DNA of 64,000 bases. It comes from Caenorhabditis elegans. Its lineage: Eukaryota > Nematoda > Chromadorea > Rhabditida > Rhabditidae. Shown one piece after another: positions 47,606 to 58,924 of this stretch. The translations under genes were made by a program, and so were the position numbers. The DNA is taken from positions 3,162,001 through 3,226,000 of the forward strand of contig NC_003282.8 of assembly GCF_000002985.6 (NCBI RefSeq), written 5' to 3'. The notes below the pieces were generated by a model that saw only the letters and a program-made list of their open reading frames with translations, had not been told where the DNA came from and ran no database searches. The stretch's first letter is position 1. Each line of letters starts with the position of its first letter.

Positions 47606-48582
47606 ATCTCACTCAATTCTTAACTCAAAAGCGAGCTGAACAACACGGCAGGCGCTCTTGTCCAAGCACAATGTGTACAAGTCACTAGCCAAATACTCCA
47701 CAATAATCTTCTGTTCTTCTGCATCGGAACACTCCAAAACGCGTTGAACAAAGAAGTTTCCGAACATATGCTTGCATTGATCCAAGAAGATCACACGATC
47801 CGCCACCAGCTGCTCGAAGATTTTCTGATGAGATTCCACGTGGCAATCCTCTGAATATTGGTCCTGAAGGAATCGACAACCGTTCTTATCCTTCATAAAT
47901 TCCATGAGAGAATCCATTTGGATGACGTCATCCAAGGTTACGGTATCTGCCACGTTGCCATGTTCATCGCTTGCCCAAATTGGAAGAGTCGACTTCTGGA
48001 CAATGCTGCGGTTGGCCGGCGAACTGAAAAGTTTTTTTTTTTTGATTTTTGAAAAATTAATTTATTTATGGAAATTTTCGAAGAAAAATGATTCTTCTGA
48101 GTAGTTTTCTTAGTTTCTTAGAACACTATCTTCCAGAAAATATTCGTAAAATTTTTAACTCTTTTTTTTTGGAAATCTAGTTAAAAACTCTAAATTACGC
48201 TCAATTTTTTCATAAAAACTAACTTAAAAATGCCCGAATGCTTCTGATTATATCCATTGAAAAGTGGACGAATCCCATGGTATCCGAAACGAGCGGTTGG
48301 AGTCATTGATGGCGTTGAAGCTCGCTGCTGGTATCTCGGAGTATCCGGTCGCTGATGATACGATGTAGCAGTTGCCTTGTTAGATTTTGGAGCATTCGGG
48401 CATTTCGAGCCAAGTGGATGTTGAGCGTTGCGGTGGGGAGTATATTGTAAACCGTTGAAACATCCACCGATGGTTGCCGTTTGGAACATCCGAGCATCCG
48501 AGGTGGCTGGGCTCTCGTGGTTTCGACCGTTGATGAGATTGGCAGTGGTGGCCGATGGGGCTGGAGAGTTATTTTGGCTCAT

Positions 48583-49026
48583 TTTTTGGTCGTGGTGGGG
48601 ATTAGTAGATGGAGATTACCTGCAAAGTTTCAGTATAAAAAAAAATTGAAAAATGTGAGAAAAGTCAAGAGAGTACCGTAGGCTTTAAAAACACCAAGAT
48701 ATGGGCGGAGCCCGATTTTTCAATTTGAATTTCTTGATTTTATCTAAAAAACACTGAAAATCCAAAATTCAAAATGAATATTACATATTAACTTTATTCA
48801 CGCAAAAGTACAGTAGCCGGTCTCGACACGACTGAAAATTTTTTGAATGACCTATATGTGCGCCTTTAAACGATACAGTAACCGGTTTTTCCTTCTTCGC
48901 AATTTTCAAAGATTTTCCGTTTGAAAACCAAGAAGAACACGACAATAAAAAAAATGTGTAAAACATTTTATGAAAATTGTGGGTACTGTACTACTCAAAA
49001 GTGCACGCTTCTAAGCCTATTTAAAC
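48583..49026. promoter_or_regulatory. Divergent upstream region of PUF gene and small basic gene
   Basis: 444 bp lie between the PUF start codon and the plus-strand ATG at 49027. It contains GATATGGGCGGAGCC and an oligo-A tract. No core promoter motif is clear. Confidence 0.35.
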
Positions 49027-49426
49027 ATGTTTCGTCGTGGCGAGACCCATTATAGCGTCGCCAGAATTCGCAAAAAGGTAGGTTAGAGAGAAAAAATCTA
49101 TTCAAGAAATTGGGAATATTTCACAAAATTTACAACCAGAAAAAACTAATGCGAAACTAAGAAGAAAACGGCTCGAGAGACCGGATAAGACGGCACAAAT
49201 GTCCAAAATCTTGAATGAAGACCATGTTTCAATGTTCGGTGGTCGCATGCTCAGAATACTCGACGACCAAACTACAAAATCAGTTTTGAAATTCAAAGAA
49301 ATTGGAAAAATCGATGAACGACTGGATTCGAATAGGCAACAACAAGTCTCGGGACCATCGAAACAAGTTCAAACTACAAACAAATCGGGCCGACTTCGTT
49401 TTGAGCTTGACTTCTCCGATCATTAA
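49027..49426 (+). CDS. Small basic protein, function unknown
   Basis: Exons 49027-49081 and 49140-49426, a 58-bp intron ending ACAACCAG, phases agree, 113 residues. The N-terminus is strongly basic (MFRRGETHYSVARIRKKVEK, then KLRRKRLERP), followed by a mixed helix-prone stretch and a C-terminus RLRFELDFSDH. No signal peptide, membrane segment or known domain seen. The donor at 49082 rather than the stronger-looking one at 49078 was chosen because only it keeps the frame open. Basic content would fit a nucleic-acid-binding or nuclear protein, but that is a guess. Confidence 0.6.
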
Positions 49427-49739
49427 AACAATGTTTTTTTTTTGTTGTAATTTCTGGGCATTTTCGTTAGAAAATAGTGGTTCAGATTTTGAATATTAAG
49501 ACGGCAAATTTTAGGAAAACTGCTTAATAACATACAATACTACAGTAAGACTCAGCCAACTCCTAGCCGCACTGAAAAATATATATTTACAGTGAGATGC
49601 TGCGTAAATCGACACATGTGAAAAAAGTCTCGAAAAATGAAGAAAAATGCGCGAAGTGTGCTAGCTTGTACGGAAAGCTTTTTAAAAAACTGCAAAATTT
49701 AACTAAAAGCAGTTTTTTTTTTCAACAATTCAAAGGTCA

Positions 49740-49858
49740 TGTCGGCATGTAGGCATGTAGGCATGTAGGCATGTAGGCATGCAGGCATGTAGGCATGTAG
49801 GCATGTAGACATGTAGGAATGTAGGCATGTAGGCATGTAGACATATAGGCATGTAGGC
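49740..49858. repeat. GCATGTAG octamer array
   Basis: About 15 units of GTAGGCAT, the complement of the ATGCCTAC octamer seen at 27, 31 and 32 kb. It is followed by the GGTGTCGGTTTTTCGATTT dispersed block at 49936-50010. Confidence 0.9.
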
Positions 49859-50119
49859 CAAATATAATTGGAAAATTTAATGGATTATTTTTTCAAAACT
49901 TTTAATTTTGATGTTTTTTTTGTTGAGCTCCGGAGCAAGGGTGTCGGTTTTTCGATTTTTTGATGTTTTTCAGAGAAAATCGAAAAATCAAAACAACTAA
50001 AAATTTGGAACAATCGAAAAACGACACTTTTTCTCACAATCAGCAATAATCGAAAAGTCCTGCACCAATGATTTATTTCTAGGCCCACAAATGTTCCAAT
50101 CTACCGTACCCCTAGTCTC

Positions 50120-50136
50120 CGCGCGCGCGCGCGCGC
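50120..50136. repeat. (CG)8 run
   Basis: Alternating CG over 16-17 bp, unusual in this AT-rich sequence and a candidate for Z-form DNA. Confidence 0.85.
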
Positions 50137-50575
50137 CGTTTTCAGTCGCTTCGAGGCCCGGCAAAGTTTGTTTTCTGGTTTTTCTGGCTTTTCAGAGATT
50201 CAAATGTTTGTATTTTTTTGAAGGAAACCATATTTTTCCTCAATTTTCAATTCGATGCCGAATTTCATAGTGAAATTTCCCAAAAAATCACATTTTTCCA
50301 TGAAATATGGCTAGTTTTGACAAAAATCCTACTTTTCGCCATTTTTCTCACTATATTTCGATAATTTTTAGTGATTCACAGGCGCTTTTGAACTAAAAAA
50401 TCACAGTTTTTCATCCAATTTTCTTTAGAATGCAAATTTATGTCATATTTACAGCTTTTAGGTGAAAATCGAGATATTTTATTCTACTTGAACCTTTTAC
50501 GAAAATCCCTCAAGGGTTACATAGATTTGAGCTCGAAAAGACCGAATTGTCCAGTAAAGTGCATGTTTAGGCTCT

Positions 50576-51357
50576 CACTGCAACTTTTTTCGAACGAGGG
50601 CCGAGAAAAAATGCGAAAAATCGGTGTTTGCACACAATACACCGCATTTTACGACATTTTGTACTTGCTTTGTTTTCTTGTGTTTTTCACCGATTTTTCC
50701 GTGTTTTCTTATTAAAACTGATAAATAAATATTTTTTGCAGATGCTGAAATAATTTCCATATGAAAAAATTGTGAATTCAGTCGGCAAGTAGCGGTAAAA
50801 GTGGGCAATGTAATATGGTGGATTACGGGAATAAAAAACCCAAACTTTTTTCCAAACATGATACATATGCTGTTTAGATGCTAAAAGTACCTGATTATCA
50901 TAACGAGACCGCTGAAAAAGTTTTAAGATTTTCAAAATTCAACTTTTTTGGTGAAAAAGTAGAGATTTTCGCACAAAAAGTTGAATTTTGAAAACCTCAA
51001 AACTTTTTCAGCGGTCTCGTTATGAAAATCAGGTAGTTTCAGCATCAGAGCAGCATATGTATCATGTTTGGGAAAAAGTTTGGGTTTTTTATTCCCGTAA
51101 TCCATCATATTACATTGACCACTTTTACCGCTACTTGCCGACTGAATTCACACTTTTTTCACTTGGAAATTGTTTTAGCATCTGAAAAAAATATTTATTT
51201 ATTAGTTTTGATAAGAAAAAACGGAAAAAATCGGTGAAAAACGAAAGAAAACACGCAGAAAACAAAGCAAGATAAATGGCCGCTGAAATTTGTCGGGGAC
51301 TCGGCCATGGCCTAGAAACCTTTTTGCCTCGTCCCTCGTTCAAAAAAAGTTGCAGTG
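50576..51357. mobile_element. 782-bp foldback transposon-like element, copy 1
   Basis: Ends are CACTGCAACTTTTTTCGAAC and its complement at GTTGCAGTG. Nearly the whole element is an inverted repeat around about 50960. It is flanked by GCTCT on both sides (50571-50575 and 51358-51362), a 5-bp target-site duplication. Frames inside it (for example QRSRYxNQV...) arise from the arms and are not evidence of a transposase. A second copy is at 59518-60301. Confidence 0.85.
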
Positions 51358-51771
51358 GCTCTAAAATCCACAAAAAGTATCAAATTTATTGCCGAAAATT
51401 GCCGCACATCCCTGACAAACATTGAAAATTGTTTATTTTTGTGATATACGTAAAAATTTTCCAAAAAAATCGATATTTTACACGAATGAGGTGTTCATTT
51501 CTTTGTTTATTTTTATATTTACCTCAGCGCTCTCAATTTTCAATCAGGTTTGTTTAGTTTTTTCAATTTAAATTCCGCTCGCAAATCTCCCATTGCAAAC
51601 GCGCTCCGTTGGCAATCGAAGCCGGCCAGTCGACATTGCGGTGACTGTCGCCATTTTATCACGAGTTTTAAATAAAAAAGCATCCGTATTTGTGATTTTT
51701 TGCTATAAAACGTTGAATTTTCGCTTAAAGTACCAAATTTACCGCTTTATATCCCATTTTTTCAGTAAGAA

Positions 51772-54700
51772 ATGTCATTCGGGTGGGTAAGCCTGGTCGC
51801 CACGCCAAAATCCCATCCCTTTGAGGAAAGGCGGATTAAGGTATCGTTTTTAATCATTTTAAGCTGAAAAACAAGCCCAATTTTCAAATTTTCAGGTGAA
51901 TGGCTCGAACGACCCGGTAAAAATAGGCCGAGCGGTCGCGCGCATCCAGGCAACCGCTGAAAATGCGGTTTTTGACTGTAAAGTGAGCATTTTTTCGCAT
52001 ATTTCGTTATAAATATGAATTTTCCAATTTTCCAGGTCTTATCGAGAAATCACGCGATTCTTTGGTTTCGAGACGGCGAGTTCTGGCTCAAGGACACGAA
52101 AAGCAGCAATGGAACCTTCGTGAACAACGAGAAGCTGCAACAAACCGTCTCGGGACGGGACACGGATGTCAGACGGGTCTTCAGTGGAGACATCATACAG
52201 CTCGGCGTGGAAATTGTGGAAAACGCGAATAAAGGTAACGAAAAAACCCGTGAGACACACACTTTTTTGATAATTTTTTAGTACTTTACATGCTTTTTTT
52301 AACTCAAAAATGGAAGAAAAGTCGCAAAACGCACATTTTTCTTCATTTTCCAACGAAAAATGGCTAGTTTTGACTAAAATCTCAACTTTCGTCGCATTTT
52401 CGTCATTTTTTCGCCATTTTTTCATTCAAAAATGGAAGAAAAGTCGCAAAAATCACTGTTTTTTCATCTTTTGTCCTAGAAAAAAATTAATAATCTCTTT
52501 AAAAAGTTCCAGTCGTGTACGGATGCATCTACGCAGTCATCAACTGCTTCAATGCCGATGGGAAGCTGATGGAGAACACGGGACCCGCGAGCGAAGAAGG
52601 TCAACGGACGACGACGACAACGCTTGTCAGCAATCGGAAGCTGTTTCAGATGCAGCAATACATATCAGAAGCCCAGCATCGGTATACATTTTCGCTTCAT
52701 AAGGAGGATTTCTCAAAAAAATCTCACTTTTTCCAAGAAAAACTTTGGTTTTTCACACATTTTCGCCACTTTTCTCACGTTATTTCGATTATTTTCAGTA
52801 ATTCACAGGCGTTTTTGTAGTCAAAAATGGAAGAATAGTCGCAAAAAAGCCATTCTCCTCTGTGATCAAATTTATTGCTTATTTACAGCTTTTTAGATGA
52901 AAATCGACGTGTTTTCTTCTACTTGAAGCCACTTGGGGCTTTTACGAAATTTTTGTATGAAAAATTCGCGGAGATCACGATTTCTCGCAAATTTCAGAAA
53001 ATGTATCGATTTTCTCCTGGAACACTTTCAAACAAACACTTTTGCGATTTAAATAAAGGAAAAATCAGCGAAAATTGGACCAAAAATCACACGATTTCTA
53101 ATCCTGTAATTTTCAGAGAAAAGCAGCGAGAGGATAAGCTAACCGAGCTGATGAGCATCATCGCAGCCAATGAGCAAGCTGCGGAAACGGCCTGGAAAGC
53201 TCTGGTAAATGAGGATCGACTTTTGGCCAGGTTAGGACTCGAATTACGCAAAATATTGAAGAAAATTGATTGATTTTCGCTTAAAATGCTCTTAAAAACT
53301 CGAATTTCGTAGTGAAATTCCTCAAAAATTGCACTTTTTCCAAGAAAAATGGCTGGATTTGATTAAATTCTCAATTCTCGCTTTCGCTGGAATTTTGAGC
53401 CCGAATGAAGCAATTTTCTCAAAAAAAAACCCATTTTTAGTCAGAAAATTGCCGATTTTAGCTGATATTAGTAAAAATGTTCACTTTTTTCTGAGAAAAG
53501 GAGACAAAAACGGCAAAAAATTAACTAAAAAAAATCAAATAAAAGTCAATTTCTATCTGTTTTAGCTGAATTTAGGCTATTTTTCTGAATTTTGAGCTCA
53601 AAAAAACAATTTTCTTAATAAAATCTCCTCATGAAAAATTTTAGATTTTTTTGCAAAAATTCCGATTTTTTCTTCAGAATAGAATCACTGGAAGCACAAT
53701 TGTCAATCCTATCCTCCAACAACAATAATCCGGACAAACAAAAAGAGGAACTTCTCAAAATGATCGACGAAAAGACGAAATTCGAGGCCAAGACGAAGGA
53801 GATGATCCGTCGATTGATTGAGGAGAACGGAGAGACGACATCTCGCTTGAAAGACATGGAAAGATCACTGGAGACGACGGAACAAACGTATCAACAGCTC
53901 CGATCACGGAATGAGGATCTCGAGACGGCGTTGGCGGAAACGACAGAAATGTTCGATGCGAAGGCTGCCGAGTTGGAGCAGGCCACTGCTGATTTGATTG
54001 AGAAGCAGAAGGTTGTGACGACTTATGAGGAGAAGCTCACCGATTTGCAGCAGAAGAATTTGAAGTTGAGCAAGAGTTGTGGTGAGTTTGGAGCTGAAGA
54101 AAAGCTGAAAATCGCGCCGTGAAATTTCGTGTTTTCCAGACATTTTGGCGTATTTTAGAGCAGGAAACACCGATTTTAAAAGCTTGAAAGTGGCTCAAAA
54201 TGAAGCTAATTAGCTAGCAAATACAGTAAAAAATAGCGACGAAAGCCTATATATTTAATTGCAAATCTCTTTTTTTTTTTCAGTCATTTTGAACATTTTA
54301 GAGCAGAAAAACTGATTTTGCTGCTCAAAATCCTTTTTCGAGCTCTAGAAGGAGCTGAAAATTACACAGAAATTTCGAATTTTGGATGATTTTCAGTGTT
54401 TCAGTGCTCTGAAAGGCTCTGAAAGACTCGAATTTGTATTAAAATTGACAAAAAAAAACACAAGTTTTGCTGCTAAATTGGCAAAAATCGATGTGTTTTT
54501 TTTTTCTGAATTTAGGCAAAATTTTGAAGCTATTTTGAGTAATTTCAAGCGATGAAAACGATTTCTGGTGAGTTTCGGGCTCAAAACAGAATTTTGAGCG
54601 GAAAAATCAGTTGTTATATGCTCTAAAATGCACAAAAAAGCACAATTCCAGAGCGGCGCGAAACTAAAAATTTGGCACAATTAGATATTTTCAAGCTTTA

Positions 54701-57425
54701 TCGCTTGCGTTGTAGAACAAGGAAAATCGTTTTTGAAGCCTGAAAATACTCAGAATGGCTTCAAAATTTTTTTTATCGATTTTAATGTAAATTTGAATCT
54801 TCTAGAGCAATAATTTCTGCGTCATTTTCAGCTTATTTTCAGGATTTTGAGCAGCAAAATCAATTTTCATAGCGAATGGCGGTAATTTTCCGCCAAATTC
54901 GGTATTTTTGAGATCATTTCGAGCACCAAACTCACCAGAAATCGATAAAAACCGCTTGAAAATACTCAAAATGGCGCCAAAAAGCTAAATTTTAGTACAA
55001 AAATCGGCCTGTTTGGCTCATTTTTCTCTTAATAAATCATAAAAAATTCCAATTTTTCAGTGATAAACGAGACGGCTTCCGGATTGTCACGCCTGTTGGC
55101 CAACTCAATTAACAGTGGAAGCTTCATCGATGAGCCCGAACTTCATTTGCTCATTAGTACGCTGAAATCGGCTTCCTATCTGCCACCACATACCCGGGAG
55201 ACCACATCATCATCGAATGATAATTCGTCGGCGTCGGATTCCGCCGAGCTTCATACACAGTTGATCAATGGATTTGCTCAGTCATCTGAATCGTCGGAAG
55301 AGTCGGAGGAGAAGAAGAAGAAGCCACAGCAACAAGATGATAAGACGACAATTGAAGCATATCTCAAGACAATTCTCGAGCTACAGGCCAAGAATCGGGA
55401 GCTTGAGATGACAGCAGCAATGGCAACAATGCCTGAAGTTCAAGAGAACCATGGATGCCTTGAAGCTTCATCGCTGAAAGAAACGCTGGAATTTTCACCG
55501 TCTGGAAATGTTTCGTTCTTCCCGCCTTCGGAATCTGCGAATTTGTCCGGATCATCAACTTCCACGTCTTCACAGGCGCCACTATGGCAGAAGCAGGCGA
55601 CGATGGTGATGAAGAAGCCCGATGAACTTGAGAACTTGGTTAGCGAGTTGTTCTTCGAATTTTTATGAAGAAAATTAAAGAAAAAAAAATGAAAAGATAG
55701 AAGAAAAACGCTTTCGCAACGTGTTTTATATTGTTTTGAAACATATTTCCCCCTTTTTTCAGCTAAAATGTGACGATTTTAGCCATCCTGGGCTTTTTTT
55801 AAACTGAAAACTGGCACAGTTTGGTGTCGTCGATTTTCTCTCGTGTACTCTACGAGGAGGATAATATGATTTTTATCAAGTTTCAGCTATTTGCTGTTGA
55901 AAACTACTGGAAATTCCGAATTTTCAAGAAAAAAGTGAAATTACTCGGAAATCATGGGTTTTTTTGTAGACAAAACTTTTGAAAATCCATCTTTTCCTCG
56001 GGGAGTACACACTGACTGCGTAAATCGACACATCGCTGAAACTAGCGGATTTTTTTTTCAAAACTGTGACTGTCTGAAATTCAGAAATACCACAAAACGA
56101 GTGAAAAATTCAATTTTTAAACTGCAATTTGGATTTTTTGCTAATGTTCCTGTTCCAAACCAATCAGCGTCTTCGAACTCCGCCCACTTTTTCCGATTAG
56201 TTGAAACGTGGGCGGAGCAAATCGCTGATTGGTCTTGCACTTCTCGTTTTGAAATTTTGGCTAATCTCTATCTTTGAATTCCCGCCAAAATGAGAACTGC
56301 TCGACCAATCAACGACATTTGCTCCGCGCCCACTTCTCAACCAATCCACGAGTTGCTGGGCGGAGTTCGAATGGCGCTGATTGGTTTGGACATTGGAGCG
56401 CACTTGCACCTCACGACCTCCACAATTCGCGGGAATTCGTTTCGCGGGGACAACAGTTTTTGGCTATTTTTGGCTTCACGCTCTCCTCAAAGCCGAATAA
56501 TTATTAGAGTGCGCTTGCTGCGCGTCGCGTTTCTGCATCCGCGGCATTTTGACTTTCCACTGAAAAAAGCAGCATTTTCAGATTTATCGAATTTTTAGCT
56601 TTTAAATTTTTTTTCTGCATTTTACGAACAAACCTTTTTTGTTAAACAGTGAAAATTGAATTTAAAATGACTAAAATGAACTTTTTTCGTCCACTGGTTG
56701 TGAAATGGTTTGAAATTGAAGAAATCAACGGGATTTTTCGTATTTTCTGAATGTTTTTCTATTAAAAATCGGTTTTAAACCATTTTTTGACCCTAATGTT
56801 AAGTCAAAAATGTATTAAAACCCATTTTTAATAGAAAAATATTTAGAAAATACGAAAAATCCCGTTGATTTCTTTAATTTCAAACCATTTCACAACCAGT
56901 GGACGAAAAAAGTTCATTTTAGTCATTTTAAATTCGATTTTCACTCTTTAACAAAAGGTTTGTTCGAAAAATGCAGAAAAAAAATTTAAAAGCTAAAAAC
57001 TCGATAAATCTGAAATATCTGCTTTTTTCAGTGGAAAGTCAAAATACCGCGGATGCAGAAATGCAGCAAGCGCGCTCTAATAATTATTCGGCTTTGAGGA
57101 GAGCGTGAAGGCCAAAAATAGCCAAAAACTGATGTCCCCGCGAAACCGATTCCCGCGAATTCTGGAGTTTGTGAGGTGCTACGCAAGTGCGCTCCAATAA
57201 TTATGAACACACCAGGAGGTCGTGATAAAAAAGAGAAGTTTGCAAAAAAATAAAAGCCCGAAATCTTTAAATTGTTAATGTAATTTTTCGCAAAAAAAAT
57301 GTCACGTTTTGCAGTTGCTGTTGGTGTCACTGGTTCCGCTTCTCGCATTTCTGCTCTCAGCGATTGCTCCAATCCAAAAGCGATTTTCAAGTGGATCATC
57401 ACCACAAGTGAAGAAAGAAGAATAG
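51772..57425 (+). CDS. SLMAP-like protein: FHA domain, coiled coil, C-terminal membrane anchor
   Basis: Exons: 51772-51840, 51896-51982, 52036-52234, 52513-52681, 53117-53230, 53678-54081, 55061-55638, 57315-57425; all phases agree, 576 residues. The FHA domain spans about residues 24-110, with GRA, SRNH (55-58) and DTKSSNGTF (72-80), the phosphothreonine-binding loops; this core is very close to SLMAP. A long Gln/Glu/Lys coiled coil follows, then a hydrophobic tail (LLLVSLVPLLAFLLSAIAPI) and a short basic end, as in tail-anchored SLMAP. SLMAP binds STRIPAK (PP2A-linked) and the Hippo kinases. The start codon lies 6 bp after a TTTTTTCAG site, probably spliced-leader trans-splicing. If the exon 7 donor at 55639 is not used, the frame stops at 55668 and the anchor is lost, giving a possible soluble isoform. 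Confidence 0.9.
52300..52460. repeat. Internal duplication in SLMAP-like intron 3
   Basis: AAAAATGGAAGAAAAGTCGC occurs at about 52307 and about 52430, and a relative is in intron 4 at about 52823. Similar TTTTTCCAAGAAAAATGGCT phrases are in intron 5 (about 53336) and upstream at about 50294, so introns and upstream DNA share a dispersed repeat. Confidence 0.6.
56140..56391. repeat. Alternating ACCAATCA / GGGCGGAG cluster
   Basis: ACCAATCAGCG with ACTCCGCCCAC, then GTGGGCGGAGCAAATCGCTG with ATTGGT, then the same pair again in both orientations. CCAAT and GC-box words alternate within about 230 bp of the last SLMAP-like intron. Probably an inverted-repeat element, or less likely a promoter-like cluster. 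Confidence 0.6.
56392..57198. mobile_element. 807-bp palindrome with 16-bp perfect terminal repeats
   Basis: Ends ATTGGAGCGCACTTGC and GCAAGTGCGCTCCAAT are exact complements. The arms (about 400 bp each, for example TCCACTGGTTGTGAAATGG mirrored as CCATTTCACAACCAGTGGA) are near-perfect around a short loop near 56800. It lies in the last intron of the SLMAP-like gene, about 115 bp before the anchor exon. No clear target-site duplication seen. Confidence 0.9.
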
Positions 57426-58924
57426 TGAAGGATTATCGCACACACAGTTTTGTGCTAGAAATATTATCTCAAATCAAATCCGATCTCTCTCTCTTGTCCA
57501 CGAAATAATTCCTCTCCCCGTTTCATTCTCCCCTATGTATTGTAGTATATTCTTTATTCATATTATTTATTTTCATTATTTTCCCCGCTTTTTTAACCCA
57601 TTTATTGATCATCCCCACTAGCTCTTTCACACATTTTAATTTAACTATTAATTTTGCGTATCTCGAGGAAAGTCGTCGGAATTTTTTCTTTCGATTTTTC
57701 GCAGTTTTTTAACCAGAAAGTTGAGAAATTTTGATGTTTTCTTGGAAAACTGAAAAAAAAATCTGCAAAAAATCAAAAATCAATTGAAATTTTTCGATAT
57801 TTTTGAGATTTTTCTTCGAGATTTGAAAAAAAAAACGAAAACTTTAAATTTTTTCGATTTTTGAATCTCAAATCTGTTGAAAAATAGGAAATTCAGTTGG
57901 AAAACTGCTTGATTTTTATTGATTTTTTAAAAAATTTCCGAAAAACCGACATTCTCGATGCGCTAGTTACGTGTTTCATGTCTTTGTGCTGTGCTATCAT
58001 TAAATTATTTCCCTTTCATCCCCCGAATATTCCCTTTTTTCCTATTATTTTCAATTGAATGTTCGCTTACAAAACTGAAAAGAGGGTATAAGCTTGAGCC
58101 GTTGATTCCTTCTTCCTATCATCATAGTATTATATAAATATATTATTTCCAATTCTAAGGCTTTTTCTCCCCGTTTATCGCATTTCTGTGTATAGAATCT
58201 AATTTTTTCCCCCATTTTTTGTTGCTCGGCCCCATCGAAATTCGTGCTCTAATTTCTGACACGAAAAACGAGTTTATAAACATTTTTCCTTTAATTTTAA
58301 AATATTTTTTCCTGCAGATTTTGACAGTTTTCAGCTGAATTTAAATATCTTTAAACTTAATTTTGAAAATTTAAATTGAAAAAAAAAAAAAGATTTTTAA
58401 AATATCTATTTACGTCAAAAACGGCTCAGGAAGGAATCTGAGAGAACTGTGAGATTTGACGGAAAATTTGAATCAGACTAAAATAGAATATTTTTGTTGA
58501 AAATTATAACAAATTTTCAGTAAACTGAAAATTTTTTCTTTTTTTTTCCCTGAAAAGTTGTCACCTATAGGCAAAATTTAAGATTTTAGTCGAAATTTGC
58601 TGGAAAAAAATAGTTTTCATCAGCTAAAAAAATCGACAAAAAAACCTTTAAAATAATTCTGATTGTTTGTATAGAATACCGCTTTCAAAAATCGTGTGAG
58701 AGAAAAAAGCTAATTATTTAACGCTCGGAATAATCACATTTAAATCAATATTTTTGTTGAAATAATGTGGCCTAGAAATCGAAAGATGGCCTAGGAATCA
58801 TTTGCGCACGAATTTAAAATTGCCAGCCACTTTGCCAGATTTCCCCGTATTTTCTTCGTTATAAATGTAGTTTGGGGTAGTCCCTCTACTCATTCTTCAA
58901 TTTTTTCGAAATTTTGAAATGCCA
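57426..58924. other. 3' region of the SLMAP-like gene
   Basis: Pyrimidine-rich after the stop (57500-57640), then AT-rich. Contains short ATTTATTTTC-type motifs but no canonical AATAAA close to the stop. No further gene seen. Confidence 0.5.

Larger units (their letters stand above)
42558..48582 (-). pseudogene. PUF (Pumilio/FBF) RNA-binding protein gene, apparently frame-disrupted
   Basis: Minus-strand exons: 48582-48224, 48023-47625, 44311-43911, 42876-42558. A Ser/Pro/Thr-rich N-terminus of about 120 residues precedes eight Pumilio repeats: NGCRFLQ, GNFFVQRV, SACRVVQ, NGNHVIQQ, YVCRVIQ, FANYVVRH, YASHVVE, YGNYVVQQ. PUF proteins bind 3'-UTR motifs and repress mRNAs, mainly in the germline. 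It resembles nematode PUF-3/4/11-type proteins, an impression I could not check. As read, exons 2 and 3 do not join in phase (two bases left over against none). In exon 4 the conserved sequence moves out of frame after ALCSAP (CCCCC at about 42807) and back near 42735, leaving stops between. A single missing G at the exon 2 donor would explain the first lesion. Either a decaying gene or sequence errors. Confidence 0.75.

Noticed and set aside
50575..51373. Frames inside the foldback elements at 50.6-51.4 and 59.5-60.3 kb (RSRYxNQVxxASxQHMYHVW)
   Set aside because: Arms of the same element read on both strands. No transposase motif and interrupted; conservation reflects copies of the element.
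56197..57405. Several open frames on both strands (for example near 56290, 56409 and 57405)
   Set aside because: They come from the arms of the 807-bp palindrome and the CCAAT cluster within an intron.
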